IMG/VR virus record: IMGVR_UViG_3300032579_000041
Span: 1-39,924 of that record
DNA: 39,924 bases
Source: a virus
Strand: one strand, 5' to 3'
Below the pieces are notes generated by a model. The model did no database searches and was not told where the DNA came from. It saw only the letters and a program-made list of their open reading frames with translations. Within the stretch, counting starts at the first letter, position 1, and each line of letters opens with the position of its first letter. This document shows, one piece after another, positions 8,601 to 17,241 of the stretch. The position numbers and the translations under genes were made by a program.

Positions 8601-8908
8601 ATTATAAATGGTCAATTCTTGATATATCAGCCATTAATGGTTTGATTACTCATGCCAAATACAAAGTAGAACTTTCTGATCAAGATCAGATTGTGGAAAC
8701 TGAAGGTAACTGGTGGTTTGATAGTCCTTCATTAAAAGTTCCTTTTGAACAAGTTACAGAAGAAATAATGGCTTCTTGGATTGAACAAGAAACTATGAAA
8801 GACGGCATAAACCTTATAAAATCTAGGTTAGAAGAACAGTTAAATGAGCTAAATAAGCAAGATTCTGTTGTTGCGCCTTGGTTGCCTCAAGTCTTTACCC
8901 CTAATTAG
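8597..8908 (+). CDS. Small fibre-associated protein (DUF7936-like)
   Basis: 103 residues from the ATG at 8597, chosen over an upstream TTG at 8585 because the ATG overlaps the preceding stop as ATGA. The start MNYKWSILDI, the acidic NWWFDSP middle and the C-terminal helix with a VAPWLPQ ending resemble small podovirus proteins placed between fibre genes (DUF7936 type, from memory). A chaperone or fibre-assembly role would fit the location but is inference. Confidence 0.65.
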   Translation: MNYKWSILDISAINGLITHAKYKVELSDQDQIVETEGNWWFDSPSLKVPFEQVTEEIMASWIEQETMKDGINLIKSRLEEQLNELNKQDSVVAPWLPQVFTPN

Positions 8909-8917
8909 GAGCTATAA

Positions 8918-11062
8918 ATGGCAGTTAACCTTTCCCCTGTTTTTGGAGCTGGCGCACAGCTATTTGATAATAATGGAGTTCCTCTTGCTGGTGGCCTTAT
9001 ATACACTTATGCAGCAGGAACATCTACTCCACAAGCTGCTTATACAAGCGGTTCAGGACTAATTCAACATTCAAATCCTATTGTTTTAGATGCTTCTGGT
9101 CGTGTGCCAGGTGGCGAAATTTGGCTTTCAGATGGTGTTTCTTATAAATTTGTAGTTGAAACTTCAGCTTTTGTTTTAATTGGTTCTTATGACAATTTAG
9201 TTGGAATTAATTCAAACTTTGTTGCTTTTACTTCTCAAGAAGAAAAACAAACTGCAACTCAAGGTCAAACTGTATTTACTTTAACTACCATTCAATATCA
9301 ACCTGGAACTAATAATTTATTGGTTTTTGTAAATGGATCTAAACAAATTTTTGGAACAAATTACACAGAAACAAGTTCAACTGTAGTTACTTTTGTAGAT
9401 GGTTTAAATCTAGGAGATGTGGTTGATTTTACAACTGCAACTCCGATTTCTTCAAATGCTGTAGATTCAGCAAATGTTTATTATAACGAAGGTGGAACAG
9501 GAGCAGTAAATAGAAATGTTAAATCTAAATTACAAGAATCAATTTCTGTATTAGATTTTGGGGCAATAGGTGATGGAGTAACAAATAACTATACGGCATT
9601 TCAAAATGCTATTGCAGCAATTCCTTCTGTTGGCGGTGTATTGCATATTCCTGCTGGAACATATTATTTAGGAACTTCAGGATTATTAATTTCTCGTTCT
9701 AATATCAGCATTGTTGGTGAAGGTATGCCAGCAATTGCAGCCGATGACAGTCATTTAATTGGTGGGACAATACTGCAAGGAAATATAGTCATTGATGGTA
9801 ACAACATAAACATAAGCAATTTTGGCGTTGATTGTGGAACAACTTTTGTTAATGCTCATTTTAGTGGCAATGGCATAGATGGTTTAGTTGTACATAATGT
9901 TGCTCAAACAGGAACTCTTAACACCAATATTAATGTAAACAATGTTGTAGGACTTGCTAAATTAGCCACTTCCATTGCAGACACTTCTGCTGCTGTTCAT
10001 GCTGTTTTATTGGAAAGTTTGCAATATGTAAATGGTTCTAATATTGTTGGTTGTGGTGGTTGGTTTGGTGTTGTTCTAAAAGTATCTAATGGTAATTTTA
10101 GCGGAATATATGGTAAAGATAGCGATACTATTGCAGTCCAATTAAAGTCAGATTCTTATGCTCCTGTATCTGATGTAAACATTTCAAACGTATATGTTAC
10201 TAATACATTAGCACCAAGAACCTATGAAGGTTTTGCAATTATTTCAGAAGCAACTCAACTACACAACGTAACTGCTTCTAATATTACGATTGATGGTGTT
10301 TGGACAGGTGGTAGAATTGATTGTTCTGCAAGCAATCCAGGATATGCTATTGCATTAAGCAATGTTTCTGTAACAAATTCGCAAAGTGGTATTGATGTTA
10401 GAGGACCAGCTTATGCAGTAGTAATTGACAATCTTACAGTTTGGGAACCAAGTTCAGGATATGGTTTATCCATTAGTGCAGACCCAGTAGCAGGACAAAC
10501 TCCTGAAACTGTGACTGTTAGTAATATTCGTGTTGCCGTAACAAGTGCTTCTGCTGGTGGTGTGTTATTTACAGCATCCCCTTCTCCTGCTCATCATGTA
10601 TTAAATAATATTAATGTGGCTAATGCTGGTGGTGCAATAGCATCAAATTCAACTATTAACATTAATTCCCAAGTAACAATGGGTCAATCTTATGGAACAA
10701 TTTTAGGTTCTAATAATCCAGCAACATTAGTTAATGGATGGGCTGTTGCTTATTCAGGTCAATCTGTTGGTGTAATTGTAAAAAGCGGCTATACAAATGG
10801 TTATGGTCGTATTAAAGCTGCTTCCGCTACTAGTGATACTTTTTTACAATTACAAGATGGTATGGCTCCATATAACTTAGAGTTTTACACAACCATGACA
10901 GGGCTTGATGCAACTGGGAAATTGTCTTTGGTTTCTGTTTTTGTTTCTAATACAGGAGCTTGTTCTTTATATCCAAATAGAACAACTTATAGTACATACT
11001 CTTGGTTTAACTTAACTGATTTAAGAATCCCTACTGAACTTCCAGCTACAGGCGGTATTTAA
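8918..11062 (+). CDS. Tail spike with head-binding domain and pectate-lyase fold
   Basis: 714 residues. The N-terminal ~100 residues (SPVFGAGAQLFDNNGVPLAG, YTYAAGTSTPQAAY, VLDASGRVPGGEIWL) form the podovirus spike head- or tail-binding domain. A linker domain follows (QTVFTLTTIQY, VFVNG). The motif ISVLDFGAIGDG at about residues 208-219 starts the beta-helix, with FQNAI and HIPAGTYYLG. The C-terminal part looks like a lectin-like or trimerisation tip. It probably hydrolyses or binds a surface glycan. Two spike-type genes plus two fibre genes mean several receptor-binding proteins in one locus. Ribosome binding site taggag. Confidence 0.87.
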   Translation: MAVNLSPVFGAGAQLFDNNGVPLAGGLIYTYAAGTSTPQAAYTSGSGLIQHSNPIVLDASGRVPGGEIWLSDGVSYKFVVETSAFVLIGSYDNLVGINSNFVAFTSQEEKQTATQGQTVFTLTTIQYQPGTNNLLVFVNGSKQIFGTNYTETSSTVVTFVDGLNLGDVVDFTTATPISSNAVDSANVYYNEGGTGAVNRNVKSKLQESISVLDFGAIGDGVTNNYTAFQNAIAAIPSVGGVLHIPAGTYYLGTSGLLISRSNISIVGEGMPAIAADDSHLIGGTILQGNIVIDGNNINISNFGVDCGTTFVNAHFSGNGIDGLVVHNVAQTGTLNTNINVNNVVGLAKLATSIADTSAAVHAVLLESLQYVNGSNIVGCGGWFGVVLKVSNGNFSGIYGKDSDTIAVQLKSDSYAPVSDVNISNVYVTNTLAPRTYEGFAIISEATQLHNVTASNITIDGVWTGGRIDCSASNPGYAIALSNVSVTNSQSGIDVRGPAYAVVIDNLTVWEPSSGYGLSISADPVAGQTPETVTVSNIRVAVTSASAGGVLFTASPSPAHHVLNNINVANAGGAIASNSTININSQVTMGQSYGTILGSNNPATLVNGWAVAYSGQSVGVIVKSGYTNGYGRIKAASATSDTFLQLQDGMAPYNLEFYTTMTGLDATGKLSLVSVFVSNTGACSLYPNRTTYSTYSWFNLTDLRIPTELPATGGI

Positions 11063-11063
11063 T

Positions 11064-12053
11064 ATGACTAAGCCATTAGATATTATTAGTAGAGCATTAA
11101 AAGATATTGGCGCATTAGAAGCTGGTGAAGTTCCAACGGCTGATGCAGCTCAAGATGCTTTTGATATGCTTAATGACCTGATTGATCAATGGTCAAACGA
11201 AGATATGATGGTTTTTAACACCACAGAAATCATATTTCCTTTGATTAGCGGTCAGGTTCAATACACTATTGGCCCTAATCCATCAACTGCAAACTACATT
11301 GGAGCTTCTTTTACAGGCTCTATTGCTGGCAATGTTTTGACTGTTACTAGCCTTACAACTGGCGCAGTAGCTCAAGGACAGACATTAAAAGGCACAGGAA
11401 TTATTGCTGGCACTAAGATTGTTGAATTTATTACTGGTGCTGGCGGTCAAGTTAATGAAGTTGGTACTTATCGATTAAATATTACTTATCCAACTCCAGT
11501 AGCTTCTCAACTTATTACTGCTTATTATCAAAAACCATTGTTTATTGATCAAGCTTATGTAAGGGTAAACACTCAGTCTAATGGTCAAGCTGTACCTAAT
11601 GGCGGTTTAGATTACCAAGTAGCTGTTTTGTCTTTGGATAATTACAATCAAATTGGTTTAAAGACTTTAAATGGCCCTTGGCCTAAAGCCCTTTATTACA
11701 ATCCTAATGCGGATACTGGTAACGTCTTTGTATGGCCTAATCCAAGCCAAGGTGAGATGCATATGTTCTCATCTACTATTTTTAGCAACTATGAAACCTT
11801 GTATGACGATATTGTTCTTCCACAAGGCTATTCAATGGCCCTTAGATGGAATTTGGCTGAACGATTGATGCCTATGTATGGTAAAGCTTCTGCAACGCAA
11901 ATTGGCATGATTAATGCTTATGCAGCTCAATCTAAATCGACTATTAAACGCAATAATATGCGACCAATAGCTGCTGCTGGTTATCCAGACTCTATGCTTG
12001 TTGGCAGAGCAAAAGACGCAGGGTGGATTTTGAGTGGGGGTTTTTTCAGGTAG
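11064..12053 (+). CDS. P22 gp4-like head completion protein with inserted domain
   Basis: 329 residues. The start (PLDIISRALKDIGAL, then AQDAFDMLNDLIDQW) matches the P22 gp4 / phage stabilisation family, which plugs the portal after packaging and begins the tail. The C-terminal half (LRWNLAERLMPMYGK) is also of this family. P22 gp4 is about 166 residues. Here residues about 82-153 look like an inserted beta-rich module (AGNVLTVTSLTTGAVAQGQ, then GTGIIAGTKI and GTYRLN) of a type common in phage structural proteins. It starts at TAATATG after the spike gene. Its partner is the gp10-like protein at 12696, separated by the HNH gene. Confidence 0.82.
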   Translation: MTKPLDIISRALKDIGALEAGEVPTADAAQDAFDMLNDLIDQWSNEDMMVFNTTEIIFPLISGQVQYTIGPNPSTANYIGASFTGSIAGNVLTVTSLTTGAVAQGQTLKGTGIIAGTKIVEFITGAGGQVNEVGTYRLNITYPTPVASQLITAYYQKPLFIDQAYVRVNTQSNGQAVPNGGLDYQVAVLSLDNYNQIGLKTLNGPWPKALYYNPNADTGNVFVWPNPSQGEMHMFSSTIFSNYETLYDDIVLPQGYSMALRWNLAERLMPMYGKASATQIGMINAYAAQSKSTIKRNNMRPIAAAGYPDSMLVGRAKDAGWILSGGFFR

Positions 12054-12061
12054 AGGATTGT

Positions 12062-12090
12062 TTGACAAGATTGATTCTTTTATGTATAGT
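12062..12090 (+). promoter_or_regulatory. Near-consensus sigma70 promoter in front of the HNH gene
   Basis: TTGACA at 12062-12067 and TATAGT at 12085-12090 are separated by 17 bases. This gives a full -35 and a single mismatch in the -10. The start point would be near 12097, followed by the ribosome binding site aggag (12106-12110) and the ATG at 12117. It lies between two co-directional late genes, so it appears dedicated to the HNH gene. Confidence 0.75.
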
Positions 12091-12116
12091 GAAATTTCTT
12101 ACAACAGGAGATTTTT

Positions 12117-12692
12117 ATGTATACAAAAGAAGAAAAGTTGGCAAAACAAAGACATTGGTATCAACTTAGAAAAGCTGGGCTTGGTTCACCAAATTGCGGT
12201 AGACCAGCAAACACTCCTGAAGTTCTTTGGAGCAAAATTGATAAGCGTGGTGAAGATGAATGTTGGGAATGGAAAGGCTTTAGGAATCATGATGGATATG
12301 GAAGGACTTGGATTAATGACAAAGGCTACTATGCCCATAGAGTCATCTATTCGCTTGTCTATCCAAATACAATCAATCTTAATGCTCCAACTTCTCAAAA
12401 TGAAACAGGCTTTCTTTTACATACTTGCGATAATCCTTCTTGTTGCAATCCAAAGCATTTATGGGTTGGCACTCATGCTGACAATATGGCTGATAAAGCT
12501 GCAAAAGGTCGTAGCCCAGACTTTAGTGGTGGTAAAGGCCCTCGTTGCAAGCTTACAATGGAACAAGCTAGAGAAGCTCGTTTACTTAGGAAAACTGGTA
12601 TGACTATTCCACAATTAATGGAAAAATTTAATATAAGTCGTGCAAGCATGAAAACCTTGTTGCGTGGTGATTCATACAAGGAAAGCGAGTAA
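12117..12692 (+). CDS. Free-standing HNH homing-type endonuclease
   Basis: 191 residues. The centre carries an HNH_3/AP2-type nuclease: CWEWKGFRNHDGYGR, then YYAHRVIYSL, then the zinc-like and catalytic stretch LLHTCDNPSCCNPKHLWVGT followed by HADNMADKAAKGR. The C-terminus is a helix-turn-helix-like DNA reader (LRKTGMTIPQLMEKFNIS), as in many homing nucleases. It sits between the gp4-like and gp10-like genes, which normally adjoin, and interrupts neither. Own promoter, ribosome binding site 6 bases before the ATG. Such nucleases cut strains lacking the insertion and spread by repair; the target site cannot be read from the sequence. Confidence 0.9.
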   Translation: MYTKEEKLAKQRHWYQLRKAGLGSPNCGRPANTPEVLWSKIDKRGEDECWEWKGFRNHDGYGRTWINDKGYYAHRVIYSLVYPNTINLNAPTSQNETGFLLHTCDNPSCCNPKHLWVGTHADNMADKAAKGRSPDFSGGKGPRCKLTMEQAREARLLRKTGMTIPQLMEKFNISRASMKTLLRGDSYKESE

Positions 12693-12695
12693 TTT

Positions 12696-14165
12696 ATGGA
12701 TTTTGGCTTTGTTGGCCCTTCCTATGAAGCTCCTTCCATCTATCAAGATGATCAGGAATGTATCAACTTTTACCTAGAAATTGATCCTAATAAAGGTCAA
12801 GGTTCTAGGGGTGCAATAGCTTTATATCCAACTCCAGGCATCGTAGAAGTAGCTCAACTGTTTCCAGGCGAAGTAAGGGCAATGCAGCCTTTATATGGAA
12901 CAGATCCATTCGTTATGATTATGGTTTGCGCTAATCAAGTTTATAAGATTGATTTATCTTACACAGTTACTCAAATTGGAACTTTAAGCACTACTAGCGG
13001 AAATTGTCAGATTTCCTACAATAGAGATCCTCAAGACGGCATTTTTGCTTATATTGTAGATGGCCCTAATCGTTATTTTTATGTGCCTTTAACTAATACA
13101 TTTACGCAATTAGCTTCTACAGATGGCCCTTGGCAAGGTGCTACTTGCGTTGATGTAATCGACAACTATAACATTTACAACGAGCCTGGTACTAATAACT
13201 GGGCTGCAACTGATATTTCTTCACCTTATTCGACTAATGCTTATTACGGCACAAAAGATGGTGAGCCTGATCCTATCGTAGCGGTAGTTGCCGATCATAG
13301 GCAAGTTTATCTATTTGGCTCGCAAACTACCGAAGTTTGGGTGGATGTCGGCAGTCAGATCTCAGGATTGACTACTTTCCCATTTAGCCGTATTTCAGGC
13401 ACTATGATGCAACATGGTTGCGCTGCGGTAAATAGCGTATATCAATTTGAAGAACAGCTTATGTTTGTTTCTCAAGATGCTCGTGGTCAAGGAATTATTG
13501 GCGCAATTCAAGGCTATACCTTTGTCAGATTATCAAATCATGCCGTTGAGCAGTCTTTGATGAATCAAAAGATTGATGATGCTAGAACCTATACCTATCG
13601 TTTAGAAGGCCATGAAATGTATGTGGTCGTTTTCCCTTCTATTGATTTGACTTGGGTTTATGACTTAACCACTAAATCTTGGCATAAATGGCTTTCTTGG
13701 GATAATTTAACTGGCTATCATCGTCATCGTTCAAATTGCGGTGCTTTTTTTGGAAACGTCTATTTAGTAGGCGATTACGAAAATGGCAAAATTTATCAGT
13801 TAAACAATGAAGTTTATACAGATAATGGCAATACGATTCGTAGATTGCGTAGATGCCCTCATTTAGTTTCAGACCTTCAACGTCAATATTTTGCAGAAAT
13901 GCAGATCCAATTTCAGCCAGGCGTAGGCTTGCAAACTGGTCAAGGTGATGATCCTCAGTCTATGCTCCGTTGGTCATCTGATGGCGGTTCTACATGGTCT
14001 AATGAGCATTGGGTAACTATTGGCAAAGTTGGAAAATACAATAATCGTGCTATTTGGCGCAGATTAGGATGGTCAAGAGATCGAATTTATGAAGTAGCCG
14101 TTTCTGATCCAATTAAAGCAGTTATTGTTTCTGCTAACTTAAAGGCTGAAGGTGGGGAAAATTAA
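12696..14165 (+). CDS. P22 gp10-like packaged-DNA stabilisation protein
   Basis: 489 residues (P22 gp10 is about 472). The start MDFGFVGPSYEAPSIYQDDQ with NFYLE and LYPTPGIV is characteristic of the family, which forms the hub of the tail below the gp4 ring. Later stretches include QVYLFGSQTTEVW, MQHGCAA and DLTTKSWHKW in a beta-propeller-like arrangement. The stop overlaps the next ATG (TAATG at 14163-14167). Together with the coat, portal, scaffold and gp4-like proteins it supports P22-like assembly. Confidence 0.88.
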   Translation: MDFGFVGPSYEAPSIYQDDQECINFYLEIDPNKGQGSRGAIALYPTPGIVEVAQLFPGEVRAMQPLYGTDPFVMIMVCANQVYKIDLSYTVTQIGTLSTTSGNCQISYNRDPQDGIFAYIVDGPNRYFYVPLTNTFTQLASTDGPWQGATCVDVIDNYNIYNEPGTNNWAATDISSPYSTNAYYGTKDGEPDPIVAVVADHRQVYLFGSQTTEVWVDVGSQISGLTTFPFSRISGTMMQHGCAAVNSVYQFEEQLMFVSQDARGQGIIGAIQGYTFVRLSNHAVEQSLMNQKIDDARTYTYRLEGHEMYVVVFPSIDLTWVYDLTTKSWHKWLSWDNLTGYHRHRSNCGAFFGNVYLVGDYENGKIYQLNNEVYTDNGNTIRRLRRCPHLVSDLQRQYFAEMQIQFQPGVGLQTGQGDDPQSMLRWSSDGGSTWSNEHWVTIGKVGKYNNRAIWRRLGWSRDRIYEVAVSDPIKAVIVSANLKAEGGEN

Positions 14166-14413
14166 TGGCTACAGGGCCAATTAATACCAATATTAGGTAT
14201 CCTCAAAGCCAATTTTTAGATCCTTTAACTCAAAGGCCAGCTAGAGAATGGCTTATTTGGCTTCAAAACCCTAATGTGGTTAGTCAAACAGTAAACTACA
14301 TCATAATTAATGGTGGTCAGATTAATAATACTCCTATTGGTAATATAACCCCATCTACAGGCGTATTTACTGATTTAACTGCTTTATTAGGAATCGGAGG
14401 GGGTCAGTTTTGA
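14165..14413 (+). CDS. Small tail protein with a fibre-type PSTGVFT motif
   Basis: 82 residues. It has PLTQRPAREWLIWLQNP near the start and GGQINNTPIGNITPSTGVFT in the second half, the same motif as in the large fibre (STTIGATSPSTGVFT). It ends GIGGGQF, paralleling the GGGAF terminus of the 802-residue fibre. It may be a small attachment or connector protein sharing the fibre's docking module. Coupled on both sides: TAATG upstream and TTGA downstream. Confidence 0.65.
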   Translation: MATGPINTNIRYPQSQFLDPLTQRPAREWLIWLQNPNVVSQTVNYIIINGGQINNTPIGNITPSTGVFTDLTALLGIGGGQF

Positions 14414-14934
14414 ATACTCAATTAGTTGAAAAACAAACTCTTCCAGCAGTTCAGCTAAAAGAAAAAGTTGAACGGCTTCAAGAAGCTCTTTTGCAAATGC
14501 CTCAAGCTGATGTGAAGTTTTTGCATGATTTTGAACCTGGCAAATATATACGCACAATGATTGCTCCTCCTTGGTCAGTTATTGTTGGAGCTGAACATAA
14601 AACCCCTTATAAAGTAATTCTTAAAAAGGGAACAATATCTGTCAATATTGATGATGAAATAAAGACTTTGACAGCTCCTATGGAATTTGATGCTCCAGCA
14701 GGAATTAAGCGAGTTGGTCGTGTATTTGATGAAGAACTTATTTGGATTGATATTTACGAAAATCCAGATGATTGTACGGATATAGCAACAATAGAGGATA
14801 GGTTATACATTATTCCTGAATGTGGATTAATGTCTAATCGAATTTTAGAACATAAAACTGAACAAAAAGATACCGAAAAGCTTTCTAATGGCATTAAAAT
14901 GTTATTAGCTAATAATCTCGGTTTTAGTGATTAG
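14410..14934 (+). CDS. Cupin-like phage protein, TTG start
   Basis: 174 residues. The start is a TTG overlapping the previous stop (TTGA); no ATG with a ribosome binding site exists near it. An N-terminal helix (VQLKEKVERLQEALLQ) is followed by a small beta domain with cupin-like spacing: GKYIRTMIAPPWSVIVGAEH, then KVILKKGTISVNID, then APAGIKRVGRVFDEELIW. I know this as a recurring protein beside phage tail genes. The metal site, if any, is incomplete by eye, so enzyme activity is not claimed. Confidence 0.65.
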   Translation: MNTQLVEKQTLPAVQLKEKVERLQEALLQMPQADVKFLHDFEPGKYIRTMIAPPWSVIVGAEHKTPYKVILKKGTISVNIDDEIKTLTAPMEFDAPAGIKRVGRVFDEELIWIDIYENPDDCTDIATIEDRLYIIPECGLMSNRILEHKTEQKDTEKLSNGIKMLLANNLGFSD

Positions 14935-14945
14935 GGAGAAGCATT

Positions 14946-15734
14946 ATGGCAGGTGGAATAACAGCAGCAGTAATTGGAGGCGCAGCCGTTTTAGGCGGTG
15001 CTTATATGAGTTCGCAAGGACAGCAAAATGCTGCACAAACTCAAGCTAATGCTGCAACGCAAAATCAAGGAGCTTTATTAGCTGCCGGTCAAACTGCTTC
15101 TCAGCAATTTACTCCGTATGCAAATTATGGAACAACTCCTTTAAGTAGCCTTACTGCAAATAATCCTTATTTTAATCAACAGTTTACTGCTGCTGATTTG
15201 TATTCTAATTTATCTCCCAATTATCAATTTATGAAAAATGAAGGACTAGGGGCTACCAGCGAGAATGTAAACGTAGGGGGTGGTGGTTCTAATGCAAATA
15301 TGGCTAGAACCAAATTTGCTGAAGATTATGCTTCTAATGCTTATCAAAACGCATTTAATAACTTTCAAACCCAAAGAGGCAATATTGCAGCTATTGATTT
15401 AGCTAATACTAATGTAGGTCTTGCTGGTTCTACAGGATCTGCAAATGCTCAACTTGGTACTGCAACCAATATTGCAAATTTAGGAATTGGTTCTGCTAAT
15501 GCTACTGCTGCTTCTCAAATTGCACAAGGCAATATTTATGGTGGAGCAGCAAATTCATTAGGAAGTATTGGGTATGCTACGGCACTTGGTCAAAATAATG
15601 CAAATTCTGGAAGTGCTTTATCTTCTCTTAGTTCTCAAAATTGGAACGCACCTCAAATTGGTGGCGCACCTTCTGGAGGTTATAGCAATATGGGTGGCGG
15701 TGGTACTGGTATTGGTGGATTTGTACCAGCTTAA
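14946..15734 (+). CDS. Putative ejection/DNA transfer protein
   Basis: 262 residues. The N-terminus has a glycine- and alanine-rich hydrophobic segment (GITAAVIGGAAVLGGAYMSS, residues 4-23), then long Ala, Gln and Asn-rich helix-prone sequence and a glycine-rich end. This composition and the location (after gp10, before two large helical proteins) match the first ejection protein of P22-like phages (the gp7 position). Ejected proteins form a conduit across the cell envelope. Assignment rests on order and composition. Ribosome binding site agggaga. Confidence 0.6.
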   Translation: MAGGITAAVIGGAAVLGGAYMSSQGQQNAAQTQANAATQNQGALLAAGQTASQQFTPYANYGTTPLSSLTANNPYFNQQFTAADLYSNLSPNYQFMKNEGLGATSENVNVGGGGSNANMARTKFAEDYASNAYQNAFNNFQTQRGNIAAIDLANTNVGLAGSTGSANAQLGTATNIANLGIGSANATAASQIAQGNIYGGAANSLGSIGYATALGQNNANSGSALSSLSSQNWNAPQIGGAPSGGYSNMGGGGTGIGGFVPA

Positions 15735-15747
15735 TTAAGGAATAAAT

Positions 15748-17241
15748 ATGGCAATTGGCACAAGCGGAGTTTCAGTTCCATCATTAGGTCAAAATATTGA
15801 TGCAAGCATTTATGGTAATCAAAATGCTCCAAAACCTTTGACTATTGCGGATATGCTTGACATTTCAGGCAAAACTTTAGAACTGCAAAAAAAGAAAGCA
15901 TTATTGCCTTCTGAAATTGAAACTGGTAAAGCAACAGCTAAAAAAGCAACTGCTGAAGCTGATACATCACAATTAGCAAATTATCAAAGTCATTTAACTA
16001 ATGTTATTCAAGACCAACAAAGATTAATTAATAATCCTGATTTAACGGCACAAGACATTATTGATTCTGTTAAAACTCACGCTAAAAATGCTGGAACTCC
16101 TGATAATGTAGTGCAACAAACATTATCTGGCTTACCTGTAGGTGGAAATGAAAAACAATTAAAAGCATGGTTAGCTCAAAATATGGCTCGTTCTTTGACC
16201 GCACAAGGTCAATTAGAAGCGCTTTATCCAAAAGTTTCGCAAGTTGATGTTGGAGGAAATATAGTATCAACTGCAACAGGCAATCAATTATTAGCAGCAG
16301 AACAGCCTGGAGTTCCTACTGGGCCATATTTACAAAAATCACTTGCTCCACAAGTTGCTACATCTCCTACAGGAGCACCAATGGCTTTTGGAGGTGGCGG
16401 TGTTCCACAAGCAGGAAATCTTGAAAATAGACCTGTTTCTGTTCAAGCTGCTCCAGTACAAGGAGGCGGTGCAAATGTTACAAATATGCCATCTAATGTA
16501 CCAGCAAGAACAACTGCTCCAGCATCTACAGGTGGTGTAACTGCTCAAGCTATGAGTCAACCTAAAGGTTCATCGGCTGTTCCTTACATTGCAGGAGAGC
16601 CTTATGATGCGTTTAGAACTCGTGCAGGTGAAGTTTCAAAAATGCTTCCAACGGCTCAAAAAGCATTAAACATTAATGAGCCTGATGCAGTTCCAAATCA
16701 AAGATATACCAACGAAAAAATACAAAAATTGTTGGATGACCCAAGCCTTGATATTGGAGCAATTTCTAATGCTATTGCCAATAAAACTGGTGGAATTGGT
16801 CTTAATGACAAACAACAAGAAATTATTAAATATCTTGAACAACGTATTCGTTATGAATCTGCAAGGTCTAATCAAGATCAATCTTCTCAAAGGTCTGCTT
16901 TTGGCTCATTTGGAACTAATAGAGGGGCATTAAGAGAAATTATTTATAAAGATAATGGCAATTTGATGGGGCAAGAGCTTTATCAAAGAGGATTATTGAA
17001 TCATGGTGGAGATATTAATAAGCCTAATTTGCAATCTGTAAATCAATTTAACAATGATTATTCAAAAGTTGCTGAACCTAAAGTTGTTCATTTAATTAGC
17101 GTTATTGGAGATAAATCTGTTAAAGATTTAACTAAAGCAGATAAACAACATCTAGCTAAAGAATTTTCAGGAATGTCAGATGCTCAAATTCAAGAGTTGA
17201 TGAACAAACGTCAAAAATTACTTGATTTAGTAGGTAAATAA
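15748..17241 (+). CDS. Putative ejection or internal virion protein
   Basis: 497 residues, with helical N- and C-terminal parts around a low-complexity Gly, Pro, Ala and Gln-rich middle (about residues 205-285). No enzymatic motif is seen. The C-terminal part ends in amphipathic helices (KEFSGMSDAQIQELMNKRQK). Position between the other two ejection-type proteins suggests the P22 gp20 slot. Its stop overlaps the next start as TAATG, and the ribosome binding site is aaggaat. Function by position only. Confidence 0.55.
   Translation: MAIGTSGVSVPSLGQNIDASIYGNQNAPKPLTIADMLDISGKTLELQKKKALLPSEIETGKATAKKATAEADTSQLANYQSHLTNVIQDQQRLINNPDLTAQDIIDSVKTHAKNAGTPDNVVQQTLSGLPVGGNEKQLKAWLAQNMARSLTAQGQLEALYPKVSQVDVGGNIVSTATGNQLLAAEQPGVPTGPYLQKSLAPQVATSPTGAPMAFGGGGVPQAGNLENRPVSVQAAPVQGGGANVTNMPSNVPARTTAPASTGGVTAQAMSQPKGSSAVPYIAGEPYDAFRTRAGEVSKMLPTAQKALNINEPDAVPNQRYTNEKIQKLLDDPSLDIGAISNAIANKTGGIGLNDKQQEIIKYLEQRIRYESARSNQDQSSQRSAFGSFGTNRGALREIIYKDNGNLMGQELYQRGLLNHGGDINKPNLQSVNQFNNDYSKVAEPKVVHLISVIGDKSVKDLTKADKQHLAKEFSGMSDAQIQELMNKRQKLLDLVGK

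Noticed and set aside
8868-9062. 64-residue ORF bridging the DUF7936-like and spike genes
   Set aside because: It overlaps both real genes in another frame, with no ribosome binding site or motif.
12034-12603. 189-residue plus-strand ORF overlapping the HNH gene
   Set aside because: It crosses the end of the gp4-like gene, the promoter and the nuclease gene, and has no domain. The HNH frame has promoter, ribosome binding site and motifs.
16082-16933. Several 60-85 residue ORFs in both strands inside the ejection-type gene
   Set aside because: Low-complexity by-products of the Gln, Ala and Gly-rich coding sequence, without start signals.
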